Assembly (NCBI GenBank): GCA_000619965.1
Contig: JHVD01000021.1
Location: 1 to 47,205 of the forward strand
DNA: 47,205 nt
Reading direction: 5' to 3'
Origin: Propionibacteriaceae bacterium P6A17
GTDB taxonomy: Bacteria > Actinomycetota > Actinomycetes > Propionibacteriales > Propionibacteriaceae
Shown: one piece after another, positions 22,796-32,387 of the stretch
How positions within the stretch are numbered: position 1 is the stretch's first letter
How the letters are laid out: each line of letters starts with the position of its first letter
The notes under the pieces: generated by a model
What the model was told of the DNA's origin: nothing
The model's database searches: none
The model's input: only the letters and a program-made list of their open reading frames with translations
Translations under genes and position numbers: made by a program

Positions 22796-23683
22796 ATGGA
22801 CGTCCCAGCCTGCTACCGCCACCCCAATCGCCCCGCCCGCATCGTGTGCCAGCGATGCGAACGCCCGATCTGCCCGGACTGCATGGTCCAGGGATCGGTG
22901 GGTTTCCACTGTCCGGAGTGCGTCAAGGCCGCCCCGCAGCGGACGATGAAGCTGAAGGCCCGACGGCTGCAGCCGCAGGCGCTGACCTCCGTGGTCATCG
23001 TCGCGGTCAACGTGGCGGTGTGGCTGGCGGTGCTCCTCACCGGCTGGGGGGAGAGCAGGCTCATCGACGTGCTGGCACTCACCCCGCACGGCTTCTGTCC
23101 CACGGGCGACGGCTACCTCGTGCTCACCAGCCCGGCCGGGTGCGCCGCCGAAGGGCTCCAGTGGCAGGCGGGCGTCGCGACGGGGGCCTTCTGGCAGGTC
23201 CTCTCGTCGGAGTTCCTCCACGTCCAGCCGTGGCACATCCTGTTCAACATGATGGCGCTGTTCGTGCTCGGGCCGCAGGTGGAGGCGCTGTTCGGCAGGG
23301 CGCGATTCCTCGCCATGTACCTGTTCTCCGGGCTGACCGCGAGCACGTTGGTGATGGCGCTGGCGCCGGGCTACCAGGCCACGCTCGGCGCGTCGGGGGC
23401 GATCTTCGGCCTGATGGGGGCGTTCCTCGTGCTCGCCCTCAAGCGCAAGGCGGACCTGCGCGGCATCCTCATCTGGCTGGGGCTGAACGCGGCGTTCACG
23501 TTCATGGTGCCCAACGTGTCGTGGGAGGGGCACCTCGGAGGGTTCCTCGGCGGCGTCGCGATCACGGCGCTGATGGCGTACCTGCCGCGGCCCCGGCGCA
23601 AGCTCGAATGGCCGTTGGCGGCCCTCCTGACCGTGCTGGTGCTGGCGGCCATCGTCGGGATCTCGATCGTGCGCTTCGGCTGA
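22796..23683 (+). CDS. Rhomboid-family intramembrane serine protease with N-terminal zinc motif
   Basis: The 295-residue protein starts with a B-box-like zinc-binding segment (CYRHPNRPARIVCQRCERPI, then CPDC and CPEC). It continues into a rhomboid core with six to seven membrane helices. The catalytic serine is in LGASGAIFG near residue 200 and the histidine in GHLGGFLGG near 245. HVQPWHILFNMMAL is the conserved HxxxN block. Rhomboids cleave membrane proteins within the bilayer. This zinc-domain version is common in actinobacteria, with unknown substrate. It diverges from the YibE/F gene and appears leaderless. Confidence 0.92.
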   Translation: MDVPACYRHPNRPARIVCQRCERPICPDCMVQGSVGFHCPECVKAAPQRTMKLKARRLQPQALTSVVIVAVNVAVWLAVLLTGWGESRLIDVLALTPHGFCPTGDGYLVLTSPAGCAAEGLQWQAGVATGAFWQVLSSEFLHVQPWHILFNMMALFVLGPQVEALFGRARFLAMYLFSGLTASTLVMALAPGYQATLGASGAIFGLMGAFLVLALKRKADLRGILIWLGLNAAFTFMVPNVSWEGHLGGFLGGVAITALMAYLPRPRRKLEWPLAALLTVLVLAAIVGISIVRFG

Positions 23684-23713
23684 GATCCGGCGACGGCCGC
23701 CCGCCCGAGCAGG

Positions 23714-25489
23714 TCAGCGCTCGACGTCGGTGCGCTGGTGGGGCCGCTTCGAGCCCGGACGCAGCTTGCGAAGCCGCTGCTTCTGCCGAGCGATCTCGAG
23801 TTGCTCGCGGTGGAGGCGACGCTCGCGCGCCAGTTTCCGCTGGAAGGCCTGCTGCTCCCGGTGCTCCAGGTAGATCACGTCGCGGCGCAGCGCCTGCACG
23901 ATCGCGAACATCAACGCGACGATGATGATGAGGAACGGGCTGGCGGCGATGATGGTCACGTTCTGCAGGTTGGACAGCGCGTCGTTGCCGCCGGTGAGCA
24001 GCAGCGTCAGGCCGATCAGCGCGGTGAGGATGCCCCACCCCGCGGACAGCCACGGGGAGGCGTCGGAGCGCCCCTGCTGGGACATCGAGCCCATGACCGT
24101 CGACGCCGAGTCGGCCGAGGTGATGAAGAATGTGGCCAGCAGGATCATCGCGACGACGCCCATCACGGCCCCGCCCGGGAGCTGGTGGAGGAGGTTGAAC
24201 AGCATGCCCTGGGCCGAGCCGTCTCCCCAGATGGAGTGGCCCGCACGCTCGAAGGAGATCGCCGTGCCGCCGAAGATGGCGAACCAGACGGTCGAGACGA
24301 GGGCGGGGATCAGCATCACCGTCATGCAGAACTCGCGGATCGTGCGGCCACGCGAGATGCGGGCCAGGAACATGCCGACGAACGGGCTCCAGGAGATCCA
24401 CCACGCCCAGTAGAAGATCGTCCAGCCAGCGAGGAAGTCCCCGGCGGTGGCATCGGCGGTCTCCGCGGTGCGGCTGGCCATCTCGAAGAACTGCGACAGG
24501 TACGCCCCGACGGAACCGGGGATCAGGTTGAGGATCGACACCGTCGGGCCGAGCACGAACACGAAGATCGCGAGCACGGCGGCGAGCACCATGTTGGTAT
24601 TCGACAGGTACTGGATGCCGCGGCTCACCCCCGACATCGCCGACAGGAGGAACGCGAGCGTCAGCACCAGCACGATGCCGACGACGACCCACTGCGAGGG
24701 TTGCTCGATGAGCCCCGACGCGCGCAGCCCCGCCCCGATCTGCAGGGCGCCCAAGCCGAGCGAGCAGGCGGTGCCGAACACCGTCGCGAAGATCGACAGC
24801 ACGTCGACGACCCGGCCCGGCCAGCCGTTCGCGGCCCGCTCACCCAGCAGCGGGACGAACGCCTGGCTCAGCAACTGACGTCGCCCGATGCGGAACGTCG
24901 AGTAGGCGATGGCCAGCCCGACGATGGCGTAGATGGCCCACGGGTGCAGGGTCCAGTGGAACATCGCGGTGGCCATGGCGGGCATGACCCCGTGGGGGGC
25001 GTGGCCGGGGACTCCGTCGCGGTAGAACGTCAGCGGCTCGGCGGCGCCGTAGAACATGAGGCCGATGCCCATGCCGGCCGCGAACATCATCGCGATCCAA
25101 CTGACCGTGCGGAACTCGGGCTCCTCGTCGGCGCCGCCGAGCTTGATCCGGCCGAAGTTGGAGAACGCGATCACGAACACGAAGCCGACGAACACGGTGC
25201 CGAACAGCACGAACGCCCAGCCGAAGTTCGTCACGATGAAGTCGAGCGCGGTGCTCGCGAAGTCGGCGAACGACGTCGCGGACAGCAGGCCCCACAGCAC
25301 CACGGCCGCGATGATGGCGGCGACGGGGCCGACGACGAACCAGTCGATGCGGCTGTCGTCGGATTCGGATTCGAGGATCACCTCCTCGGCCGACGGCGCG
25401 GGGAGAGTCTCCGCTGCGAGGAGCAGCGCCAACTCGTCGGCGGCGCTCAGCTCCCGGGGTGTCTCGTTCGGATTGGGGGATTCGGACAT
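23714..25489 (-). CDS. BCCT-family osmolyte transporter
   Basis: The 591-residue protein has about 12 membrane helices and the BCCT signatures [14 protein letters not shown] (glycine stretch) and [16 protein letters not shown] (tryptophan box). These form the site for betaine, choline, ectoine or carnitine, usually taken up with sodium. The N-terminus is acidic (about 50 residues) and the C-terminus is a long basic coiled-coil-like tail ([20 protein letters not shown]). Such tails sense osmotic stress in BetP-type proteins. AAGGTGAAG precedes the ATG at 25489. The substrate cannot be assigned. Confidence 0.92.
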   Translation of the reverse strand: MSESPNPNETPRELSAADELALLLAAETLPAPSAEEVILESESDDSRIDWFVVGPVAAIIAAVVLWGLLSATSFADFASTALDFIVTNFGWAFVLFGTVFVGFVFVIAFSNFGRIKLGGADEEPEFRTVSWIAMMFAAGMGIGLMFYGAAEPLTFYRDGVPGHAPHGVMPAMATAMFHWTLHPWAIYAIVGLAIAYSTFRIGRRQLLSQAFVPLLGERAANGWPGRVVDVLSIFATVFGTACSLGLGALQIGAGLRASGLIEQPSQWVVVGIVLVLTLAFLLSAMSGVSRGIQYLSNTNMVLAAVLAIFVFVLGPTVSILNLIPGSVGAYLSQFFEMASRTAETADATAGDFLAGWTIFYWAWWISWSPFVGMFLARISRGRTIREFCMTVMLIPALVSTVWFAIFGGTAISFERAGHSIWGDGSAQGMLFNLLHQLPGGAVMGVVAMILLATFFITSADSASTVMGSMSQQGRSDASPWLSAGWGILTALIGLTLLLTGGNDALSNLQNVTIIAASPFLIIIVALMFAIVQALRRDVIYLEHREQQAFQRKLARERRLHREQLEIARQKQRLRKLRPGSKRPHQRTDVER

Positions 25490-25655
25490 GCCAGCTTCAC
25501 CTTGCTCGTTGCGGGGGACAAACCTGTTTCGCGGGTACGACCCTATCGGATGAGCCCTTCCGGCTTCGGCGGGCTCGGCACCAGAGGCGGCGACGGGGCC
25601 CGCTCGGCGGGGCCGCGGGGCGTCGTCGAAGGGCCTGCTGACGACGCCTGTCCGC

Positions 25656-25661
25656 TACAGT
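25656..25661 (+). promoter_or_regulatory. -10 element TACAGT, likely promoter of the ten-gene vWA/tubulin/GTPase cluster
   Basis: TACAGT ends six bases before the ATG at 25668, the first gene of the cluster, and no ribosome site lies between them. It is the only clear promoter-like element I see for the ten genes. No recognisable -35 is present. Confidence 0.5.
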
Positions 25662-25667
25662 GCAGCC

Positions 25668-26084
25668 ATGAGCTGGTCTGGTCACGACGAAGCTTGGTCC
25701 TCTCCGCCGCCGCGATTCGATGCGCAGGCACAGACGTCGGCCTTCTCCGCCGACGGCCGGGAGATCGAGTACACGGAGCCCGCGAAGCCGCCACTGCTGT
25801 GGCTCGGCATCAGCGTGGGGCTGTCGGTCGTGGCGCTGGTGCTGGCGCTCGTCGGGCGGGGCGCGACGATGGGTCTCGTCGCCTGGGTGCTGGCGGGGCC
25901 GCTGGCGATCGGGATGCTCGGGCAGTTCATGGGCGCGGACGCCAAGCGTCGGGAGGACGGCTGGTATGCGCCGTCGGCGCTGGCCGAGTGGGGGCAGCGG
26001 CTCGCCGTCGTGCTCGCGCTCGTCGCGGTGGCCTGCGCCGCGTGGATGATCGCCGGTGACGTCGCGAGGGGAATGTGGACATGA
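25668..26084 (+). CDS. Small membrane protein, first gene of the vWA/tubulin/GTPase cluster
   Basis: This 138-residue protein is not recognised. A Pro/Ser-rich N-terminus of about 40 residues is followed by three hydrophobic segments (LLWLGISVGLSVVALVLAL; MGLVAWVLAGPLAIGMLG; LAVVLALVAVACAAWMIAG) with the segment GADAKRREDGWYAPS between the second and third. It is probably a membrane anchor or scaffold. The gene looks leaderless, and its stop overlaps the start of the vWA gene by four bases, so the two are coupled. Confidence 0.75.
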   Translation: MSWSGHDEAWSSPPPRFDAQAQTSAFSADGREIEYTEPAKPPLLWLGISVGLSVVALVLALVGRGATMGLVAWVLAGPLAIGMLGQFMGADAKRREDGWYAPSALAEWGQRLAVVLALVAVACAAWMIAGDVARGMWT

Positions 26085-28846
26085 CGAGACTCGCTCGCAG
26101 CCTGTGGCTCGCACTGGCCGTCCTGCTGACCATCGCCCCGCTCGTCGGGGGCCAGGCCCGCGCCGAGGAGCCCACCGCGCAGACACCCGTCGGACGCTTC
26201 GGCAGCTGCGTGCGCGGCGGGGGACACGGCAGCATCCTGATGCTCTTCGACAGGTCCGGCTCGCTGCAGGACACGGACCCGGACAACGCCAGGGTGACGT
26301 CGGCGAAGTACCTCGTCGAGCAGCTCGCGGCGAAGCTCGGCGGCATCGACGGCGCCAGCGTCGACATCGCGCTGGCCGGCTTCGACCACAGCTATGAACG
26401 GTCGCTGGACTGGACGCCGCTCACCGCGGAGGGTCTGGGTCCGGTGCTCGCCGACCTCGACGCTTACGCCGAGCGCAACGACGGTGCTGAGACCGACTAC
26501 TGGAAGGCCGTCGACGGCGCCCGCAAGGAGCTCGCCGCCAGGCAGGAGGGCTCCGAGGCGCGCGGCTGCGCCCTGATGGTGTGGTTCTCCGACGGCGGCT
26601 TCGCGATCGGGCAGCGCAAGAGCGAGGAGGCCGTCGCGAGGTACGGCGGTCTGAAGCCCTACGACCCGGACAACGAGCTGCGCACGGCCGACGACGTGCA
26701 GCGCGCCATGGATGCCGGAGCCACGGACATGTGCCGCGTCGGTGGCGTCGCCGACCAGCTCCGCAGCCTCGACATCGTCTCCGTCGGCATCGGCCTCGAC
26801 GTCGAGGGCTCGCAGGACTTCGGGCTGATGCAGGGCTTCACCTCGGCCGAGGGCCAGCAGTGTGGCGACATCACGGAGCCGAAGCCCGGCGAATTCCTCA
26901 TGGCCTCCGACATCGACGAGCTCATCCTCGCCTTCGACAGCGTCCTCGACGAGACCCCCGCCGAGCCCGTGGAGACGGGGGTCTGCGTCGACGAGGAGTG
27001 CGCCGAGGGCACGCGGACGTTCGTCCTCGACGGCTCGATCGGCAAGGTCCAGGCCCTCGCGCAGGTGCCGGTGGCCGACGCCAACGTGCTGCTGCGCACG
27101 CGCGAAGGTGAGACGGTGGAGCTCAGCCGCGACGGCCGCGAGGCGACGGTGCCCGGCGCGAAGCTGCAGTGGCAGTGGCTGAGCGACAACAGTGTGTCCC
27201 TCGAGCTCGACCGCGACGGGCAGAGCGAGCAGTGGGTGGGCCCTTGGGCGCTGGTCTTCGTCGCCGCCACCGAGACGTCTGAGCTTGCCAAGTCGGTGTT
27301 GCGCCTCTACGGCGACATCCTGCCCGCCTGGACCAACTCCGCGGACGTCACCGTCCGAGCCGATGGGGCGCCCGTCGAGTTGCGCTTCGGGGCCACCGAC
27401 GGCGCCGGCGCCGCGATCGACCCGGCCACCCTCTCCGACCGGACCTTCCTCGACATCGCGCTCGAGCACCCCGACGGGCAAAGCGTCCCGCTCGCGCAGC
27501 TTCCCGCGGCGCGGTTCGGCGAGCCCGTCCCGCTCGAGGCGGCGGACCTGCCGGTTGGCACCTCCAAGCTGCGCGTCGTCCTGGACGTGACGACGATGGA
27601 CTGGAACGAGGGCGGGACCACCGTCGAGGGCACGCGGTTGGAGCCCGTGTCCGCGACGTTCCCGCTGAAGGTGCTGCCGCCCGAGGAGTTCCCGACGATC
27701 CTCGACAAGATCTCCTTCGGCTCCACCGAGACGGCCGACCCGGTCACCGTCACCGTCCCGCTGACCGGCGCGGGCTGCGCGTGGCTCGGCGACCAGGTGA
27801 AGTTCACCGGCTACCCGCAGGGCCTCGACCAGGCGACGCTCACGTCGCCGGCCAAGGACCAGGCCTCCTGCGCGACGGAGGGTCTCCCGCTGACGTTGAC
27901 GCCGGGCGACGTCGGCAACGGCGCGCTCGTCGGCACCGCTCAGGTGTGGCTGAAGTCGCCGAACGCCGCGGAGGGCACCCCCGTGCAGCTCGCGTTCGAC
28001 CTGCAGATGAGCCGCCCGGTCTCCCAGCCGGTGCTGTGGAGCACGTTCGCGCTGGTGCTCGCGCTGGGCATCCTCATCCCGCTCGGCTTCCTCTATCTCG
28101 TGAAGTACCTGACCGCCCGCATCCCCGGGCAGGCGGTGCTCGCTGCCCGGCTGAGCGGTCCCGTCGACGACGCCCGCGCATTCACCGACGCAGGCATCCA
28201 GCTCGACGTGTCGCAGATGGCCGTCGCCCACCTCGCCAACGACCGGCGGCGCGTGGAGATCGCGGGCGTCACGCTCCGCACCCGCACGGGCCTGGCGCTG
28301 ACGGAGCCGGGCTACGTCGTCGTCGAACAGCCCGGGCGGGCCGCCGGAGGACGGGGCGTGACTCGCGTCGGCGAACGCGCCAAGCTGCCGTTGGCCGTGC
28401 AGGGCACCTGGACCGTCGCGCTGGATCCGCAGCGCCCCGCGAGCGGCGACGTGGTCGTGACCGTGTTCACCGGGCCGGGCGGGCGAGGCCTGCCCGGGCT
28501 GCTCGACGAGGTGCGCAGCAACGTCCGCGACGTCGTCGCCGCCCTGCGCGACGGGCTGCCGCCGGATCCCGCGGCGCCAGTGGCCGACCAGTGGGGTGGA
28601 GGCCCGACGACCGGCGCCGGCTCGTCGTGGGATCGGCCCCCGACCCCGACGACCGACCCGTGGACGACACCGACGAGGCCTGCGTCCGGCGCCGGAGGCT
28701 GGCAGACGCCGTCGTCGTCCCCCGCGCCCGGGGCAGGAGGCTGGAATACCCCGCCGTCGGCACCGCCGAGAACTGACACAGGGGGCTGGCAGAATCCTCC
28801 CGAGACGGGTGGACGGCCCCCGACAGGGGACGGCGCCGGCTGGTGA
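26081..28846 (+). CDS. Membrane-anchored von Willebrand factor A protein
   Basis: The 921-residue protein has a signal peptide (to about residue 28) and a vWA domain (about 45-290) with the metal motif DRSGS (57-61) and DGG later. A long beta-rich extracellular region leads to one membrane helix (ALVLALGILIPLGFLYLV, about 655-675). A cytosolic strand-rich domain and a Pro/Gly/Trp-rich tail follow (GAGGWQTP, GAGGWNTP, TGGWQNPP), ending GAGW. The outer vWA probably binds a protein ligand through a divalent metal, linking outside events to the cytosolic partners. The start is the ATG at 26081, overlapping the previous stop; 26075 lies too close to GAGGGG. vWA genes recur beside FtsZ-like tubulin relatives in comparative genomics. 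Confidence 0.88.
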   Translation: MTRLARSLWLALAVLLTIAPLVGGQARAEEPTAQTPVGRFGSCVRGGGHGSILMLFDRSGSLQDTDPDNARVTSAKYLVEQLAAKLGGIDGASVDIALAGFDHSYERSLDWTPLTAEGLGPVLADLDAYAERNDGAETDYWKAVDGARKELAARQEGSEARGCALMVWFSDGGFAIGQRKSEEAVARYGGLKPYDPDNELRTADDVQRAMDAGATDMCRVGGVADQLRSLDIVSVGIGLDVEGSQDFGLMQGFTSAEGQQCGDITEPKPGEFLMASDIDELILAFDSVLDETPAEPVETGVCVDEECAEGTRTFVLDGSIGKVQALAQVPVADANVLLRTREGETVELSRDGREATVPGAKLQWQWLSDNSVSLELDRDGQSEQWVGPWALVFVAATETSELAKSVLRLYGDILPAWTNSADVTVRADGAPVELRFGATDGAGAAIDPATLSDRTFLDIALEHPDGQSVPLAQLPAARFGEPVPLEAADLPVGTSKLRVVLDVTTMDWNEGGTTVEGTRLEPVSATFPLKVLPPEEFPTILDKISFGSTETADPVTVTVPLTGAGCAWLGDQVKFTGYPQGLDQATLTSPAKDQASCATEGLPLTLTPGDVGNGALVGTAQVWLKSPNAAEGTPVQLAFDLQMSRPVSQPVLWSTFALVLALGILIPLGFLYLVKYLTARIPGQAVLAARLSGPVDDARAFTDAGIQLDVSQMAVAHLANDRRRVEIAGVTLRTRTGLALTEPGYVVVEQPGRAAGGRGVTRVGERAKLPLAVQGTWTVALDPQRPASGDVVVTVFTGPGGRGLPGLLDEVRSNVRDVVAALRDGLPPDPAAPVADQWGGGPTTGAGSSWDRPPTPTTDPWTTPTRPASGAGGWQTPSSSPAPGAGGWNTPPSAPPRTDTGGWQNPPETGGRPPTGDGAGW

Positions 28847-28905
28847 GCCGTCGTCGCGCCCGCGAACGTACCGATTCCAAAACGAACCAACAGTGAGGAC
28901 ACAGC

Positions 28906-31900
28906 GTGCGTAGATTCCTTGTCGTCGGATGTGGTGGCTCTGGAGGCACCACCCTGCGTCTCCTGATCGACCAGTTGCGCGCCGACCTGCGGGCCCGCGG
29001 CATCTCGGAGCTTCCGGACGCCTGGCAGTTCGTGCACATCGACGTGCCCGTCGACCCGGACAGGGGCCCGGACCCGCTCGGCAACATCCAGGAGATGGGC
29101 GGCCACTACGTCTCATTCTCCTCGCCGTCCAACTCCTTCCTACAGACGTCCAACACGCTCGAGTCGCAGCTCGCCAGCAAGGACCGCAACTTCGTGTCGC
29201 TGGCGGGGTGGGCGCCGCGCAACCCGTCGGCGGCCAACACCATCCCGGTCACCTCCGGGGCCGGCCAGTACCGTGCCGTCGGCCGCATGCTCACCCTCCC
29301 GCGCCTCGGGCAGCTGCGTGACACGCTCGCCCGCGCGCAGGCCAAGTCGGTCGCGCCGGGCGCCTGGGGCCAGATCCCCACCGCCGAGCAGTCCAGCGAG
29401 GTCATCATCCCGATCATCGTCGGCTCCATGGCAGGCGGCTCTGGCGCGTCGATGTTCCTCGACGTCGCCCGTCTGCTGGGCACCCTGCCGGGGGTGAAGA
29501 GCCAGAACATCGGCTGCTTCCTCTACACCGCCGACGTGTTCGCGCAGCTCGACGAGGGCAAGCGGTCCAACGTCGAGGGCAACGCGATGGCCGCGCTGCC
29601 GGAGATCATCGCCGCGATCGCCCGCACCTCCGAGGGCTACGACGCCGCCACCTATGGTTCGCTCGGCATTCCGTTGGCGACGAACACCCCGCCGTTCGCG
29701 CGCGTGTTCCCCATCGGTTCACGCATCGGCGGCTCCGGTGCGTACTTCGGCGACGGCTCCCAGGAGTCCGTCTACCGAGGCATTGCGCGCGCGCTCGCCG
29801 GCACCATGCTCTCCGAGCGCGCCTCGCGCCAGTACCTCGACTTCATGCTGGGCAACCCGAACCCGCTCACCAACCTCAACCAGCGCTTCGGCTGGCGCAT
29901 CGACCCGCTCGCGCTGCCGTTCGGTTCGCTCGGTTTCGCGTCGCTGTCGCTCGGCCGCGACCGCTACCTCGACTACGCCGCGCAGCGTCTCTCGCGGGCC
30001 GCATCCGACCACCTCGTGGCCGGGCACATCAACCCGACGAGCCAGCAGCCCGGCAACGACCAGCTCCGCGCACTGCTCGAGAACCAGCTCGTGGCGTCGC
30101 TGCGCAACATGGGCCTGCCCCAGGTAGGCGAGTCCGTGCCCGACTGGTTCCAGAGTGTGGCGTTCCCGCGTCAGGCGTGGGAGAGCATCGGCCGGGAGGC
30201 GGCGGCGCCGGCGGTGGGCATGCTCGCCGGCTTCGGCCAGGCGCCCGCCTCCGAGTGGGTGTCCGTCGTCAACGCCAACCTGGCGTCGCTGCGCGAACCC
30301 GCCCGTGCGCATCTGCAGCGCGGCGCCTACCAGTGGGCCGAGTACTGGGCGGGCCAGCTCGAGTCCGCGGCGAAGGCGGAGTTCCTCCGCGTCGTGGCTC
30401 AGTTCGGCCTCCCTTACGGACGCGAGCTGATGGCGCGGGTTCGAGGGCTGGCCGACCAGATCATCGCGCAACTCGTCCAGGCCGGCCACGAGGCGGCCGG
30501 GGCGGACCCCGTCGCGCTCGACCCGACGGTGGCCCAGCAGGCCGCCTCGCTCGGCAAGAAGGCCGTCGACGTCAACCACCCCATCGGCCAGATGGTGGCC
30601 CGGTCGCTGGCCAACTCGATGGAACGCACGGTGCGGCTCGAGGGTGCCCGGCTGGGGGCCGAGGTGCTGCGCGCCTACGCCGTCGACGTGCTCGGCGCCC
30701 TCGCCAACGCCGCGAACGACGCGCTCCGGCTGCTCGAGTCCCAGCGGGCCCGCACCGCCTCCGGCGCCGGGCTGGCGCAGCTCTCGTCGGAGATCTACGC
30801 CGACTGGCCCGACGAGTCCGATCGCGTGCCGCTGCGCTTCAACCACGCGGAGAACGAGGTCCTCCTCACCACCGCCGACGACTTCCCGCAGCAGTTCCGC
30901 AGCGACGTGCAGGCGTCGGTGCAGGGCACGCTCGACTACGGCCAGGCGCTCGGCAAGATCCGCGCCGAGGCCATCGGCGGGCGCTGGGAGACGACGGGCG
31001 CGAAGGAGGAGTACCCGGTACTCAGCCAGAGGAGCCACTGGCGCCCCGCCGCGCTGCCCAGCCGGGCGGCCGACGGCCAGCCCACCCCCGAGGCGAAGCC
31101 GCACTACTCGCTGGCGCTCTCGCACAGCGACCTCCTGGAACGCAGCGTCCAGCGGCTTGGCGCTCGCGGCGACGTCTTCGCCGCGTTCGCCGGCCAGTCG
31201 ATCTCCGACTACCTCGACGACGCGCAGGTCACGGCGCTCGACCGGGAGCGCCGCCAGGAGGCGTTCTCCACGAAGCTGCTGGAGGCCATGGAGAAGGCGA
31301 AGCCGGTCGTCGGCATCGACCTCACCATGGCGCAGCGCCTCCACGGCACGGACATCAAGTTCGTCTACTCGTTCTCCGACATCCCCATCGGTGCCGAGCA
31401 TCCGGTGAGCAGATCCATCCTGCAGCGCCTGCGCGCGGACGCCTCCCTCGACCCGACGTCGGTCGACAACTTCGAGGACGCGCTCGTGGGCACCACATCG
31501 TCGGCGGGCAAGGTCAACGTGTTCGGCTCCTACCAGAAGGTGTCGCCGCTGTGCTTCACGTCGCTGCTGGAGCCCATCCAGTCGCGGTGGGCGAAGGCGC
31601 CGCTCATCGCGCAGCGCAACCTCTGGCAGTGGAAGCGCACCCGCCCGCTCGCCGCTGCCATCGCGATGTCCCCCGACGAGCTGCGTCGCGTCATCGCGGG
31701 TTGGTACCTGGGCCGCCTGGTCGGGCTCGTCCGGCAGGACGCCACGGGCCGGGCTGCCGTGAGCTCTCCCGACGGCTGGCTCAACTTCGGCGACCTCCTC
31801 ACCAGCGAGGACACGCAGGTCCACACGCCGCACGACGTGCTGGCCGCGGTCCTCATGAGCCACGCCTGGGCGTTCGTGCGGTGCAGCGGTGACGCCGAGC

Positions 31901-32385
31901 TGGCTCCGCTCGCCCCCTACGACGCGCTGCGTCGCCTCGTCGACGGCGCCGACTCCAACGCGCACTCCGGTGACGTGGGCACGTTCAACGGCACGGCGCT
32001 GCTGCGCGCGGCGCTGCGGGGAGAGCCGCTGCAGCTCGCCGGTGGGCCCCTGCCCTCCGACGGCCCGTCGCCGGTCCTCACCCGGGCCGAGGCCGAGGCC
32101 GGGACGTCGCTCGTCGCGGCCCGCGCGGCCGAGGCGACGCGCTGGGTGGAGGGGCTTCGTCGCATGTACGTGGAGCAGTGGGGCCAGATGGATGCCGCGG
32201 GCAACCTCAACGAGCAGAACGTCGTCGCCTACCAGCTCGGGCTGCCGCTGCCGAAGGTGCGGCAGATGAGCCTCATGTCGGAGCTCGCCCCCCACGCCCT
32301 GCCTGCGCTGCAGCTCCTGCAGCAGATGATCGAGCTCGCCGCAGACGAGGATGCGGGACCACGCGCCGCCGAGGTCTGGATCTGA
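28906..32385 (+). CDS. Tubulin/FtsZ-like GTPase-fold protein (Tubulin_2 family)
   Basis: The 1159-residue protein has an N-terminal tubulin-type nucleotide fold: GCGGSGG (8-14) in the first loop and GSMAGGSGAS (173-182), the counterpart of the FtsZ/tubulin G-box GGGTGTG. The remaining roughly 800 residues are mostly helical and unlike FtsZ, making it three times FtsZ length. Large tubulin relatives next to vWA genes have been proposed to act in membrane remodelling; whether this one polymerises is unknown. The start is GTG at 28906 with GAGGAC upstream, 59 bases after the vWA gene. Its stop is two bases before the next start. The G-box lacks its middle Thr-Gly, so nucleotide use needs proof. 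Confidence 0.85.
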   Translation: MRRFLVVGCGGSGGTTLRLLIDQLRADLRARGISELPDAWQFVHIDVPVDPDRGPDPLGNIQEMGGHYVSFSSPSNSFLQTSNTLESQLASKDRNFVSLAGWAPRNPSAANTIPVTSGAGQYRAVGRMLTLPRLGQLRDTLARAQAKSVAPGAWGQIPTAEQSSEVIIPIIVGSMAGGSGASMFLDVARLLGTLPGVKSQNIGCFLYTADVFAQLDEGKRSNVEGNAMAALPEIIAAIARTSEGYDAATYGSLGIPLATNTPPFARVFPIGSRIGGSGAYFGDGSQESVYRGIARALAGTMLSERASRQYLDFMLGNPNPLTNLNQRFGWRIDPLALPFGSLGFASLSLGRDRYLDYAAQRLSRAASDHLVAGHINPTSQQPGNDQLRALLENQLVASLRNMGLPQVGESVPDWFQSVAFPRQAWESIGREAAAPAVGMLAGFGQAPASEWVSVVNANLASLREPARAHLQRGAYQWAEYWAGQLESAAKAEFLRVVAQFGLPYGRELMARVRGLADQIIAQLVQAGHEAAGADPVALDPTVAQQAASLGKKAVDVNHPIGQMVARSLANSMERTVRLEGARLGAEVLRAYAVDVLGALANAANDALRLLESQRARTASGAGLAQLSSEIYADWPDESDRVPLRFNHAENEVLLTTADDFPQQFRSDVQASVQGTLDYGQALGKIRAEAIGGRWETTGAKEEYPVLSQRSHWRPAALPSRAADGQPTPEAKPHYSLALSHSDLLERSVQRLGARGDVFAAFAGQSISDYLDDAQVTALDRERRQEAFSTKLLEAMEKAKPVVGIDLTMAQRLHGTDIKFVYSFSDIPIGAEHPVSRSILQRLRADASLDPTSVDNFEDALVGTTSSAGKVNVFGSYQKVSPLCFTSLLEPIQSRWAKAPLIAQRNLWQWKRTRPLAAAIAMSPDELRRVIAGWYLGRLVGLVRQDATGRAAVSSPDGWLNFGDLLTSEDTQVHTPHDVLAAVLMSHAWAFVRCSGDAELAPLAPYDALRRLVDGADSNAHSGDVGTFNGTALLRAALRGEPLQLAGGPLPSDGPSPVLTRAEAEAGTSLVAARAAEATRWVEGLRRMYVEQWGQMDAAGNLNEQNVVAYQLGLPLPKVRQMSLMSELAPHALPALQLLQQMIELAADEDAGPRAAEVWI

Positions 32386-32387
32386 GC

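Noticed and set aside
25682-29116. 1144-codon minus-strand frame, and similar long frames at 29719-32295 and 32229-34970
   Set aside because: These are antisense shadows of the vWA, tubulin-like and 877-residue genes. The sense frames carry the motifs and coupled starts.
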